Source: Sphingomonas guangdongensis (lineage in GTDB: Bacteria; Pseudomonadota; Alphaproteobacteria; Sphingomonadales; Sphingomonadaceae). From it: 64,000 nucleotides of DNA. The stretch's first letter is position 1. The number at the start of each line of letters is the position of its first letter. The stretch covers positions 620,001-684,000 of the forward strand of contig NZ_OBMI01000002.1 of the NCBI RefSeq assembly GCF_900199185.1. Direction: 5' to 3'. A program made the position numbers and the translations under genes. Positions 33,839 to 43,469 of the stretch are shown here, piece by piece. A model generated the notes under the pieces. It worked only from the letters and a program-made list of their open reading frames with translations, was not told where the DNA came from and searched no databases.

Positions 33839-36761
33839 GGCATCTCGCCTCAGCGTCTACACAATCCCGCCGCACCGCGCCTTTGCCGACGCGCTCGTCG
33901 CGGGGCTCAGGCGCCGCTTCGGCGACGGCGCGACCGATCTTGCGCGCGGTACCGTGCTGGTGCCGAACAACCGCGCCAGGCGCGCGATCACGGAGGCCTT
34001 CGTGCGCGCGAGCGGCGGGGCGCTGCTGCTGCCGCGGATCGTCGCGATCGGCGATCCGGACCTGGACGAAGCCACCGGCGCGCTGTTCGATCCCGCCGGC
34101 GACGCGACCCCGGTTCCGCCCGCCGTGCCGCCGCTCCAGCGACGCCTGATCCTGGCGCGACTGGTGCAGGAAGCAGACCCGGCGCTCGACGCCGGCGAAG
34201 CGGTGCGGCTGGCGGGCGATCTCGCCCGCACGCTCGACCAGCTGCTGGTGGAGGAGGTAGCGCCATCGAGGCTCCGTGAGATCCGCCTGGCAGAGGGATT
34301 GTCGCAGCATTGGGAGCGCGCGCTCGCGAGCTTCGAGCTGGTGCTCGATCGCTGGCCGGCCGAGCTCGCCCGGCTCGGTCGGCTCGAACTTGCAGAGCGC
34401 CGCCGCTTGCTGTTCGACCGGGTGGCGGAGCGCTGGCGCGACAACCCGCCGGGCGGCTTCCTGTGTGCCGCCGGCATCACCGCGTCGGCGCCGGCTATTG
34501 CGCGTTTGCTGCGCAGCATCGCCGAGCTGCGCGGCGGCATGGTGGTGCTGCCGGGGCTCGACTTGGCGATGGACGAGGACGCTTGGGCGTCGCTCGGCCC
34601 GCACGCCCCGCACCCCGAGACCGGGCACCGGCCGCGGGGCGAGCCGACCCATCCGCAGCATCATTTGAAGCAGCTGCTCGATCGCATGCGGGTGGCTCGG
34701 GCGGAGGTTCGTACCTGGGCCGCGGCGAGCGAGATCGACGCGCCGCCGGCCCGGTCGCGCGCGATCGCGACCGCGCTGGCGCCGGCCGAGATGACCCATG
34801 ACTGGGGTTCGCTGCGGGCGATCGATCGCGCGCTGGCGGGCGTCCGCACGCTGGAGGTGGGTACGCCGGCGGAAGAGGCCGCGGCGGTAGCGCTGGCACT
34901 GCGCGAGGTGCTGGAAACGCCCGGCCGCACCGCCGCGCTGGTGACGCCCGATCGCGCGCTCGCCCGGCGGGTGTCGGTGCTGCTCACCCGCTGGGGAGTC
35001 GCGATCGACGATACCGCCGGGCGACCGCTGTCGGAGGTGCCGCCGGGAACGCTGCTGCTGGCGCTCGCCGAGGCGGCCGCGGGAGACTTCGCGCCGGTGC
35101 CGCTACTCGTGCTTCTCAAGCACCCGCTGGTGCGCAGCGGCGACGCCCGGCCGGCCTGGCTGGAGGGAGTCCGCGCCCTCGATCTCGCCCTGCGCGGTCC
35201 GCGACCGGCACCGGGGCTGGCCGGATTGGGCGAGCATCTCGCGGCGGTCGGCGGTCATGCCGCCGCCTTCTGGACGGACGTGCGCGCGCTGCTGGCGCCG
35301 GTCGAGCGGCTGCTGGGCGAGGGCGCCCGCCCGCTCGCGCACCTGCTCGGCTGCCTGCGCGAGGCGGCGACCAAGCTGTGCGGCGATGCGCTCTGGTCGC
35401 GTGCGGAGGGGCGGGCAGCCGCCGAGCTGCTCGCCGAGCTGGAGGAACACGCGGGCGCCGGCCCGGCCGAGATCGCGCCGCCCGCGCTCGCGCCGCTGCT
35501 CCGTGCGCTGATGGACGAAGTGGCGGTGCGGCCGCCGCAGGGCGGTCACCCGCGTCTCGCGATCTACGGCCTGATCGAGGCGCGGCTGCAGTCCGCCGAC
35601 CTGCTGATCCTCGCCGGCCTGAACGAGGGCGTATGGCCGGGCACGCCGGCACCCGACCCGTGGCTCGCACCGCGCATCCGCGCCGAGCTTGAGCTGCCGG
35701 GGCTCGACTTCCGGATCGGTGTCGCCGCGCATGACCTGGCGAGCGGGCTGGGGGCGCCATCGGTGCTGCTCACCCGCGCGCGGCGTGATGCCCGCTCACC
35801 GACGATCGCTTCGCGGTTCTGGCTGCGCCTACGCGCGCTGGCGAGCGAGGCGTGGGTCAGCGCGGACGAGCTCGGCCACTGGGCGCGCGCGCTCGACACG
35901 CCGGGCGATGTCGCACCCGCGACCCGGCCAGCTCCCACGCCCCCCGCGGCGACGCGCCCGCGCGAGATCGCGGTAACCGACGTCGACCGGCTGAAGGCCG
36001 ATCCGTACGCCTTCTACGCGAAGAAGATGCTGCGGCTCCGGCCGCTCGACGCGATCGATGCCGAACCGAACGCCGCCTGGCGTGGGACGGCGGTGCACGA
36101 CATCCTGCGCGCGTCCTGGGCGGAGGACCGGCTCGACGCCGATCGGCTCCGTGCCCGCGCCGCCGCCTGGCTGGCGCAGGCGCACCCGCTGCTCCGCGCC
36201 TTCTGGCAGCCGCGGCTCCTGGAGGCGATCGACTGGATCGGCGGGGCGATGGCCGATCTGCGCGCGGACGGCCGCGAGGTGATCGACGTCGAGCGCAAGG
36301 GCCGGATCGACATCGCGGGCGTCACACTGAACGGCACCTTCGACCGGATCGATCGGCTGGGTGACGGTGCCCTCGCGGTTGTCGACTACAAGACCGGGAA
36401 GCCGCCATCGGCAAAGGCGGTGCGCGCCGGCTACAGCCTCCAGCTCGGCCTACTCGGGCTGATCGCGGAGCGTGGCGGGTTCGAAGGAGTGACCGGACGC
36501 ATGGGCGCGTTCGAATACTGGTCGCTCGGCAGGGCGAAGACCGGGTTCGGCTTCATCGCCTCGCCGGTCGACCCGGCCGGCAAGCGCGACAGGATCCCGA
36601 CCGACGAGTTCACCGCCGTGGCCGCGGCGAACTTCGCCGACGCTGCGGCCAGGTGGCTGACCGGCGAGGACCCCTTCACCGCCAAGCTGGTCCCCGAGTA
36701 CGCGCCCTATGGGGAATACGACCAGCTGATGCGCCGGGACGAGTGGTATGGCCGGGACTAG
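33831..36761 (+). CDS. addB: Double-strand break repair protein AddB
   Basis: A 976-residue protein of the alphaproteobacterial AddB type. The N-terminal part is an inactive helicase-like region (TVLVPNNRARRAITEAFVRA), with the conserved LADLLILAGLNEGVWPG-like segment SADLLILAGLNEGVWPGTPA in the middle. The C-terminal RecB-type nuclease motif is ALAVVDYKTGKPP. With AddA it resects double-strand breaks and responds to Chi. I see no cysteine cluster like the iron-sulfur site of the Bacillus protein. Its start overlaps murU, and it overlaps addA by 14 bases. Confidence 0.94.
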   Translation: MAEASRLSVYTIPPHRAFADALVAGLRRRFGDGATDLARGTVLVPNNRARRAITEAFVRASGGALLLPRIVAIGDPDLDEATGALFDPAGDATPVPPAVPPLQRRLILARLVQEADPALDAGEAVRLAGDLARTLDQLLVEEVAPSRLREIRLAEGLSQHWERALASFELVLDRWPAELARLGRLELAERRRLLFDRVAERWRDNPPGGFLCAAGITASAPAIARLLRSIAELRGGMVVLPGLDLAMDEDAWASLGPHAPHPETGHRPRGEPTHPQHHLKQLLDRMRVARAEVRTWAAASEIDAPPARSRAIATALAPAEMTHDWGSLRAIDRALAGVRTLEVGTPAEEAAAVALALREVLETPGRTAALVTPDRALARRVSVLLTRWGVAIDDTAGRPLSEVPPGTLLLALAEAAAGDFAPVPLLVLLKHPLVRSGDARPAWLEGVRALDLALRGPRPAPGLAGLGEHLAAVGGHAAAFWTDVRALLAPVERLLGEGARPLAHLLGCLREAATKLCGDALWSRAEGRAAAELLAELEEHAGAGPAEIAPPALAPLLRALMDEVAVRPPQGGHPRLAIYGLIEARLQSADLLILAGLNEGVWPGTPAPDPWLAPRIRAELELPGLDFRIGVAAHDLASGLGAPSVLLTRARRDARSPTIASRFWLRLRALASEAWVSADELGHWARALDTPGDVAPATRPAPTPPAATRPREIAVTDVDRLKADPYAFYAKKMLRLRPLDAIDAEPNAAWRGTAVHDILRASWAEDRLDADRLRARAAAWLAQAHPLLRAFWQPRLLEAIDWIGGAMADLRADGREVIDVERKGRIDIAGVTLNGTFDRIDRLGDGALAVVDYKTGKPPSAKAVRAGYSLQLGLLGLIAERGGFEGVTGRMGAFEYWSLGRAKTGFGFIASPVDPAGKRDRIPTDEFTAVAAANFADAAARWLTGEDPFTAKLVPEYAPYGEYDQLMRRDEWYGRD

Positions 36762-39700
36762 GCAGACCCACCTGCCGCCGCTGAAGGGCAACCAGGGCGC
36801 GGCGAGCGATCCCGCCGCGCATGTCTGGCTGTCCGCATCGGCGGGGACCGGCAAGACGCAGGTGCTGGCAGCGCGTGTCTACCGGCTGCTGCTGCGCGAG
36901 GTGACGCCGGGTGCGATCCTGTGCCTCACCTTCACCAAGGCGGGTGCGGCCGAGATGGCGAGCCGGATCAGTGCGACGCTCGCCCGCTGGGTCCGCGCGA
37001 GCGATGACGAGCTGTTCCGCGACCTGTCGGCCTTGGGCGAAGGCGGCGGCCCCGCACAGCGCCGACTGGCTCGCACGCTGTTCGCCCGCGTACTGGATGC
37101 GCCGGGCGGGGGCCTGCGCATCCAGACCATTCACAGCTTCTGCCAGAGCCTGCTCGCCGGCTTCCCGGTCGAGGCGGGACTGGTGCCAGGCTTCCGCCCG
37201 CTGGAAGCGCGCGAGGAAGCGGCGCTGCAGCGCGAGGCGCTGGCGCACCTGCTGGTCGAGGAGGAGGCGGCGGGTCGCACCCGCCTGATCGATGCAATCG
37301 GCGCGCTCAGCTTGCGGCTGGGCGAGGGTGGGGCCGAGGCCTTCCTCACCGCCTGCGCCCGCGCGCCCGACGCGATGGCGGCATTGCCGAGCGGCGTTCA
37401 GCCCTTCGTCCGCCGGGCGCTCGACCTGCCGAGCGGCGACGTGATGGCGGAGGTCGCAGATGGCTGCCACGCGCTGCACGACGCGGTGCAGGCGATCGTC
37501 GACCAGAACCGCAGCTGGGGCAAGGATCGTGGCGTCGCCCGCGCGGACCTGCTGGCGGGCTGGCTGCTCCGCTCGCCGGAGGAGCGGGCCGCATCGCTCA
37601 AGGACATCGCGGGCGCCTGGTCGGTGGCGAAGGGCTGGGCGCCGCAGGACCCCGCCTATGCCGAGCTGGTCAGCGAGCCGCGCGATGCCTGCGAGCGGCT
37701 GGTCGGCCTGGTCGCGCGCGCCGACTATGCCGATCTCCTCGCCGGCGGGCTGGAGGCGGGGCGGGCCTATGCCGCGGCCTACACACAGGCGAAGCGGCGG
37801 GTGGGCGGAGTCGACTTCGACGACCTGATCCGCGCCACGGTCGACCTGCTCGCGCAGCCCGGGATGGGCGACTGGGTGCGCTACAAGCTCGACCAGGCAA
37901 CCGACCACCTGCTGATCGACGAGGCGCAGGACACCAACCCGCAGCAATGGGCGATCGTGCGTGCACTCGCCGACGAGTTTTTCGCGGGCGACGGTGCCAA
38001 GCCCGGCGAGCACCGCACGCTGTTCACCGTCGGCGACTACAAGCAGGCGATCTTCGGCTTTCAAGGCACCAGCCCGATCTACTTCGAGGCGGCGCACCGC
38101 CACTTCGAGCGGGCGAGTGCGCTTGAGGCGCCGGACGGCCGCGTCACCCACCGCCTCCGACCGCTCTCGCTCACCAGCAGCTTTCGTTCGACCCGGCCGG
38201 TACTCGCCTTCGTCGATGCCGCGATCGGAGCGCTCGACGCCCCCGGGCTGGGCGTCGACCTGACGGAGGCGCACGCGAGCGAGGTGCCGGGCCCGGGTGC
38301 GGTCACGCTCTGGCCGCTGGTCACTGCCGCCGAGGGGGGCGACGAGGACGAGGGCGAGGAGGATTGGGCGAGCGATGCGACCCGCACGCTCGCCGGCCGG
38401 ATCGCGCGCGCGGTGAAGGGCTGGATCGGGACGCTGCCGATCGGCCGCGATCGCCACCCGCTCCGTCCCGAGGACGTGATGATCCTGGTCAAGCGGCGCG
38501 GCGAGCTCGCCTCGCTGCTGGTTGCGCGGCTCTATGCGGAGAAAGTGCCGGTTGCGGGCGTGGACCGGCTGCGGCTGAACGCGCCGCTCGCCGTGCAGGA
38601 CCTGCTTGCGGCCGTGCGCTTCGTGCTCCAGCCTGACGACGACCTGAGCCTCGCCAGTCTGCTGGTCTCCCCGCTGATCGGATGGTCGCAGGACGAGCTG
38701 ATGGCGACCCACGTCCGCCCGCGCGGGATCAGCCTGTGGCGCTACCTGCGCGGCACCCTCGACACGGTGCGGCTGGCACCGCTCACCGCCATGCTCGCGC
38801 GCGCCGACTTCACCACGCCCTATGTGTTCCTGGAGGAGCTGCTGTCCGGACCGCTCGACGGGCGGCGCAAGCTGCTTGGCCGGCTGGGCGAGGAGGCGCG
38901 CGATCCGATCGAGGAGCTGCTGAGTGCGGCGCTCACCTTCGAGGCTACGACCACGCCGTCGCTCCAGCGCTTCCTCGACTGGTTCGATCGCGGCGAGGTG
39001 GAGATCGTTCGCGACCCGTCCGCACCGCTCGACGCCGTCCGGGTGATGACCGCGCATGGTGCGAAGGGGCTGCAGGCGCCGCTGGTCATCCTGGCCGACG
39101 CCACCACCGATCCGGCCAACGCCCGGCGCGAGGTGCTGAAGTGGAGTGTCGAGGTCTCGGGCGGCGACGGGCCGATCGATCTTCCCATCTTCCGCCCCGG
39201 CAAGGCCGAACGCGCGAACTCGCCGCTCGCCGACGTCGTCGCGGCGGCCGAGCAGCGCGAGCTGGAGGAGCATTGGCGGCTGTTCTACGTCGCCGCCACC
39301 CGGGCCGAGGAGCGGCTGGTGATCGCGGGCGCGCTGCCGGCCACCAAGACCGAGGCTCCGCCGAACAGCTGGTATGCGGCGTCGGCACGGGCGCTTGATG
39401 CGCTCGACGTGCTGGCCGGCGAGGAGCGGACCTACTGCGGCGAGGCGGTCGCAGCGGCACCGGTCGGTTCGCCCGCACCGCCGCCCGCTGCTGAGCCGAT
39501 CGCACTCCCGGAGTGGGTCCGCCACGCTGCGCCGGCGGAGGCGCGTCCGCCGCGGCCGCTCGCGCCCTCCGCGATCGGCGACGATGCGGTGGCCGATCCG
39601 CCACCGTCGGCCGCGATGCGCGCCGCGGCGGAGCGGGGTGGGCTGCTCCACGCCCTGTTCCAGCGGCTGCCGGAGGTCGCGCCGGAGCGGCGGCGCGGGG

Positions 39701-40152
39701 CGGCGCTCGCCTGGCTGGGCCGGTCCGGGAGCGTGAGCGAGTCCGCCGCCGCGGAGATCGCCGATGCTGCGCTGGCGGTGATCGAGGACCCGCGCTTCGC
39801 CGCGCTGTTCACGCCCGATGCGCTGGCGGAGGCACCGATCACGGCCACGGTCGGCGGCAGCGTGATCGCGGGCACGGTTGATCGGCTGCTCGTCACCGAC
39901 GCCCACGTGACCGTGATCGACTTCAAGACCGGACGGCAGGCGCCCGCGTCGCTCTCCGACGTCCCGCCCTATCACCTGCGCCAGATGGCAGCATACCGCG
40001 CGGCGCTCGAGGTGATCTTCCCGGACCGGGCGGTCGGCGCCGCCCTGCTCTACACGGCCGGTCCGGTGCTGTTCGATCTGCCGGACGCCGTGCTGACGCC
40101 CCACAAGCCCGGCTTCGCGGGTGCGGAGCAAAGTTTGAGCCCGCGCGCTTGA
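36748..40152 (+). CDS. addA: Double-strand break repair helicase-nuclease AddA
   Basis: A 1134-residue UvrD-family helicase joined to a RecB-like nuclease. Walker A is LSASAGTGKTQVLAARV, motif II DEAQDTNPQQWAI, a later helicase motif VMTAHGAKGLQAPLVIL, and the nuclease motif is VIDFKTGRQAP near residue 1055. It unwinds DNA from broken ends as the AddAB heterodimer, loading RecA for recombination. It overlaps addB and is followed 47 bases later by trxA. Confidence 0.96.
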   Translation: MAGTRQTHLPPLKGNQGAASDPAAHVWLSASAGTGKTQVLAARVYRLLLREVTPGAILCLTFTKAGAAEMASRISATLARWVRASDDELFRDLSALGEGGGPAQRRLARTLFARVLDAPGGGLRIQTIHSFCQSLLAGFPVEAGLVPGFRPLEAREEAALQREALAHLLVEEEAAGRTRLIDAIGALSLRLGEGGAEAFLTACARAPDAMAALPSGVQPFVRRALDLPSGDVMAEVADGCHALHDAVQAIVDQNRSWGKDRGVARADLLAGWLLRSPEERAASLKDIAGAWSVAKGWAPQDPAYAELVSEPRDACERLVGLVARADYADLLAGGLEAGRAYAAAYTQAKRRVGGVDFDDLIRATVDLLAQPGMGDWVRYKLDQATDHLLIDEAQDTNPQQWAIVRALADEFFAGDGAKPGEHRTLFTVGDYKQAIFGFQGTSPIYFEAAHRHFERASALEAPDGRVTHRLRPLSLTSSFRSTRPVLAFVDAAIGALDAPGLGVDLTEAHASEVPGPGAVTLWPLVTAAEGGDEDEGEEDWASDATRTLAGRIARAVKGWIGTLPIGRDRHPLRPEDVMILVKRRGELASLLVARLYAEKVPVAGVDRLRLNAPLAVQDLLAAVRFVLQPDDDLSLASLLVSPLIGWSQDELMATHVRPRGISLWRYLRGTLDTVRLAPLTAMLARADFTTPYVFLEELLSGPLDGRRKLLGRLGEEARDPIEELLSAALTFEATTTPSLQRFLDWFDRGEVEIVRDPSAPLDAVRVMTAHGAKGLQAPLVILADATTDPANARREVLKWSVEVSGGDGPIDLPIFRPGKAERANSPLADVVAAAEQRELEEHWRLFYVAATRAEERLVIAGALPATKTEAPPNSWYAASARALDALDVLAGEERTYCGEAVAAAPVGSPAPPPAAEPIALPEWVRHAAPAEARPPRPLAPSAIGDDAVADPPPSAAMRAAAERGGLLHALFQRLPEVAPERRRGAALAWLGRSGSVSESAAAEIADAALAVIEDPRFAALFTPDALAEAPITATVGGSVIAGTVDRLLVTDAHVTVIDFKTGRQAPASLSDVPPYHLRQMAAYRAALEVIFPDRAVGAALLYTAGPVLFDLPDAVLTPHKPGFAGAEQSLSPRA

Positions 40153-40199
40153 GCGGGGCGACGTGCGGCCATACCTATGCCGTAATAAAGGAGACTGTC

Positions 40200-40523
40200 A
40201 TGCCAACCAAGGCGATCACCGACCAAAGCTTCCAGGACGACGTCATCAACTCCGACAAGCCGGTGCTGGTCGATTTCTGGGCGGAGTGGTGCGGTCCCTG
40301 CAAGATGATCGGGCCGAGCCTGGAGGAGATCAGCGAAGAGCTGGGCGAGCAGGTGACGATCGCCAAGCTCAACATCGACGACAATCCCGATGCGCCGGGC
40401 CGCTACGGCGTGCGCGGTATCCCGACCATGATCCTGTTCAAGGGCGGCAACCCGGCCGCGACCAAGGTCGGCGCCGAGCCCAAGGGCCGCATCAAGGCGT
40501 GGCTGGAGGGCGAACTGGCGTGA
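40200..40523 (+). CDS. trxA: Thioredoxin
   Basis: A 107-residue thioredoxin with the active site WAEWCGPCKMIGPSLEEI and the cis-proline loop GVRGIPTMILFKGG. It reduces protein disulfides in the cytoplasm. ATG 40200 follows a perfect AAAGGAG eight bases upstream; the frame extends 17 codons further but without conservation. Its stop overlaps the next gene (GTGA). Confidence 0.96.
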   Translation: MPTKAITDQSFQDDVINSDKPVLVDFWAEWCGPCKMIGPSLEEISEELGEQVTIAKLNIDDNPDAPGRYGVRGIPTMILFKGGNPAATKVGAEPKGRIKAWLEGELA

Positions 40524-40933
40524 TCGCACCCGCCCTCGCGCTGGCGCTCCTGAGTGCGCCGGCGCAGGGCGGCCAGCCGTGCGGGCCGGAGCAGGTCGAC
40601 GCTGCGCGTGAGTTCACCGGAGTCTACCTCGACGACTTCGAAGGGCAGGCCTTTGCGGAAGGCGCAACTACCGCGGCTGAGGCGCGGCGCTCCCGGCCGC
40701 TGCCCTGGTTCGAACTAGACGTAGTCGGCCTTGGCCGCCCGTTCGGCATCACCCGACGCGAGCTGTCGCGGGCATACCGGGTCCGCTTCATCGGCGAACG
40801 CCGCTCCCGCACGGCAACGCCGTTTCCTTGCGGCTATGGACACATGAACGTCAGTCCGGCTTCGATCCGGCTCGTCAGGCTGATCTCGATCGAGCGGCTC
40901 GGGTCGACGGTCAGCTCCGGTAATCGGCGTTGA
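40520..40933 (+). CDS. Small secreted protein coupled to trxA, unknown function
   Basis: A 137-residue protein starting with GTG in the trxA stop (GTGA). The first 17 residues form a short signal peptide (IAPALALALLSAPAQGG). The mature part holds two cysteines (QPCGPEQ and FPCGYGH) and no recognised domain. Its last 23 bases overlap the end of the convergent argJ. No family is recognised. Confidence 0.55.
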   Translation: MIAPALALALLSAPAQGGQPCGPEQVDAAREFTGVYLDDFEGQAFAEGATTAAEARRSRPLPWFELDVVGLGRPFGITRRELSRAYRVRFIGERRSRTATPFPCGYGHMNVSPASIRLVRLISIERLGSTVSSGNRR

Positions 40934-42140
40934 TGCTGATGTAGCCGTGGGTGAGGTCGCAGGTCCACACGGTCGCGCGGCCTTCGCCCAGTCCCAGATC
41001 GACGCCGATCGCGATCTCGCTGCCCTTCAGGTGTGCTGTGACGGGTGCCTCATCGTAGCCGGTGACCGCCAGACCATGCTCCGCCACCTGCGTCGCGCCG
41101 AAGCGGATCGAGAGCTTGTCCCGCTCCGCCGGCTCACCCGCCTTGCCGACCGCCATCACTACGCGACCCCAATTGGCATCCTCGCCCGCGATCGCGGTCT
41201 TGACCAGCGGCGAGTTGGCGATCGACATCGCGATGCGGTGGGCGGAGCGGTCGCTCTCAGCGCCCTCCACCGTCACCTCGATCAGTTTGGTCGCGCCCTC
41301 TCCGTCGCGCACCACCAGCAGCGCGAGTTCCATGCACAGTGCCGACAGGGCGGACACGAAGGCGTCGGCGCCCTCGTCCTCGTCGCCGGCGAGCGGCGGA
41401 TTGCCCGCCGCGCCGGTTGCGAAGGCGAGCACGGTGTCGCTGGTCGAGGTGTCGCTGTCCACCGTGATGCAGGAGAAGGTCTTTGTATTGGCCGCCGCCA
41501 GCGCCCGCTGGAGGAACGCCGGATCGACCGCGGCATTGGTGAAGATGAAGCCGAGCATGGTCGCCATATCGGGCGCGATCATGCCCGATCCCTTGATGAC
41601 CCCGACCAGCTCGACGGTGCGCCCGCCGACCACCGCGCGCTGGGTCGCGACCTTGGCAAAGGTGTCGGTGGTCATGATCGTTTCGGCCGCGTCGACCCAG
41701 CCGACCGGCGCGCTCGCGAACGCCGCGTCCAGTCCGGCCTCCGCCTTGTCGACCGGCAGCGGTACGCCGATCACGCCGGTCGAGGCGACATAGACGTCCG
41801 ATGGCGCGCAGCCGAGGTGCTGGGCGGTACGCGCGGCGATCGCTTCCACTGCCGTTCGGCCGCGGTCGCCGGTGAAGGCGTTGGAGTTGCCGGCGTTGAC
41901 GACCAGCGCGCGGGCCTGCCCGAGCACCAGCGCCTTGCGGCACCACTCCACCTCCGGCGAGGGACACTTGCTCTGAGTCAGCACGCCGGCAACGGTCGTG
42001 CCCGGTGCCAGTTCGACAAAGGTCAGGTCGGAGCGCTCCCACGCCTTGTAGCCCGCGCGGGCGACCCGGCGGATGACGCCCGCAATTTCGGGGAGGTTGG
42101 GAAGGGCGGTAGGAGCGAGCGGCGACTTTGGCGATGACAT
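40911..42140 (-). CDS. argJ: Bifunctional ornithine acetyltransferase / N-acetylglutamate synthase ArgJ
   Basis: A 409-residue ArgJ. The autocleavage site lies in IKGSGMIAPDMATMLGFIFT, where the Thr becomes the N-terminal nucleophile of the beta chain. Also present are NAGNSNAFTGDRG and the C-terminal HGYISINADYRS. It transfers acetyl from N-acetylornithine to glutamate, closing the arginine acetyl cycle. ATG 42140 begins just before the conserved domain; the longer open frame is the shadow of the TonB-like gene. Confidence 0.96.
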   Translation of the reverse strand: MSSPKSPLAPTALPNLPEIAGVIRRVARAGYKAWERSDLTFVELAPGTTVAGVLTQSKCPSPEVEWCRKALVLGQARALVVNAGNSNAFTGDRGRTAVEAIAARTAQHLGCAPSDVYVASTGVIGVPLPVDKAEAGLDAAFASAPVGWVDAAETIMTTDTFAKVATQRAVVGGRTVELVGVIKGSGMIAPDMATMLGFIFTNAAVDPAFLQRALAAANTKTFSCITVDSDTSTSDTVLAFATGAAGNPPLAGDEDEGADAFVSALSALCMELALLVVRDGEGATKLIEVTVEGAESDRSAHRIAMSIANSPLVKTAIAGEDANWGRVVMAVGKAGEPAERDKLSIRFGATQVAEHGLAVTGYDEAPVTAHLKGSEIAIGVDLGLGEGRATVWTCDLTHGYISINADYRS

Positions 42141-42187
42141 GGTCGCGCGCTTAGCCGTAAAGCTGCGTCGCATACAGGGGGTGAGCG

Positions 42188-42817
42188 ATGTCGCTGGGGT
42201 TGATGGTTCTGCTGCTCCAGCAGACGAACCTTTCGTTCGGGCCGGTGCCGACCGATTTGAACCGCGAGTGGCTGACCCAGGCCGATTATCCGGCCGACGC
42301 ACTGAAGGAGCGGCGAGAAGGTCCGGTCGAATTTGAGCTGACCGTCGATCCTACCGGAAAGCCCGTGCTCTGCCGAACCCTCCAATCCAGCGGTACGGCG
42401 AGCTTGGATCGTACAACCTGTGCGGCGATCTACGCGCGCGTGCGGTTCAAGCCAACGCTCGACGACGATGGCAAGCCGGTCTTTGCATCCATCACACGTA
42501 CGGTCAAATGGGTTCATCCAAGTCGATATCACCTTGCGAAGAAAGCTGGTGTTCCGACTGAGCCCGTCGCTGATCTGACCGTGACCGTTAATCGCCTTCC
42601 GATCCCCGCCGACAAGGCGCGCGTCGGCATCAGGGTAGTATTGAGTGATCGTGGCACGCAGGAAAGTTGCACCGTTGCCCTGCCGAGCGCGCGTCCGGCA
42701 CTCGACAAGCTGGCCTGCACCAACGCAGCGTCGATTCCGCCGGAACCGATCTTTGATGCCGCTGGCGCGCCGGTAAGAGGCGTCCGTTGGCGCCGCATTC
42801 ACTTTGTGGCGCAGTAG
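42188..42817 (+). CDS. TonB C-terminal-domain protein (degenerate energy transducer-like)
   Basis: A 209-residue protein with a short hydrophobic N-terminus but no long Pro-rich spacer. The segment LTQADYPADALKERREGPVE and TVDPTGKPVLCRTLQSSGTA followed by LDRTTCAAI is a TonB-C-like domain. A second, weaker copy may follow (TEPVADLTVTVN ... LDKLACTNA). It probably sits in the periplasm. Its base composition is less GC-rich than that of its neighbours. Confidence 0.65.
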   Translation: MSLGLMVLLLQQTNLSFGPVPTDLNREWLTQADYPADALKERREGPVEFELTVDPTGKPVLCRTLQSSGTASLDRTTCAAIYARVRFKPTLDDDGKPVFASITRTVKWVHPSRYHLAKKAGVPTEPVADLTVTVNRLPIPADKARVGIRVVLSDRGTQESCTVALPSARPALDKLACTNAASIPPEPIFDAAGAPVRGVRWRRIHFVAQ

Positions 42818-42843
42818 GAAGCACGCTAGGCAAGTGAGCGGCG

Positions 42844-43392
42844 ATGGACGACCTCGAAGACCTTTCACGGCGGCAGGCGCGGGCGCAGAACGGGGTCGAT
42901 CCGACGCGCGATCGGCCGCCGCCGTGGTTCGTCGGCTCCGGGCGGAGCCTGGTAACGGCGGTGGTGATCGTGCTGGCGGTGCTGGTGGTGCTGCGGATCT
43001 GGTCCACGGTGGAACTCGCGCGGGAGGGCTGGCGCTGGTGGCGCGAGCAGCCGACCCGCGTCGATGTGCCGCCGCAGACGCACCCGCCAGCGCCGCCGGC
43101 CCCACCGGCTCGGTCGCGTAGCTACGATCCCGCCGAGTGGATCACGGCGGATGATTACCCCGCCCAGTCGATCCGGCGGGAGGAGGAGGGCACCGTCGCC
43201 ATCCAGTGGACGGTCGCGCCCGACGGCGACGTGACGGCGTGCCGGGTCGCGAAATCCAGCGGGTTCGCTCGACTGGACGCCGCCGCCTGCAGCGCGATCC
43301 TGGAGAACGGCCGCTATCCGGCAGTCGCGCCCGGCCAGCCGCTCAGGACCTACTCACGCCGCGTGGTCTGGCGATTGCCGGACGAGTTCTGA
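42844..43392 (+). CDS. TonB-family protein
   Basis: A 182-residue protein with a cytoplasmic N-terminus, one membrane helix (VTAVVIVLAVLVVLRIWSTV, about residues 39-58), a short proline stretch (PPQTHPPAPPAPPA) and a C-terminal TonB-C domain (WITADDYPAQSIRREEEGTV, VAPDGDVTACRVAKSSG, LDAAACSAI). It resembles TonB but has a very short spacer, so it may not reach the outer membrane. It follows a related gene after 26 bases. Confidence 0.75.
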   Translation: MDDLEDLSRRQARAQNGVDPTRDRPPPWFVGSGRSLVTAVVIVLAVLVVLRIWSTVELAREGWRWWREQPTRVDVPPQTHPPAPPAPPARSRSYDPAEWITADDYPAQSIRREEEGTVAIQWTVAPDGDVTACRVAKSSGFARLDAAACSAILENGRYPAVAPGQPLRTYSRRVVWRLPDEF

Positions 43393-43469
43393 TACACGTG
43401 GCGCTCACAAATGAAGGGTTAGACACGGGCGCAGGCGGCACCTATGTCGCTCGGCGACCAACCACAGGG

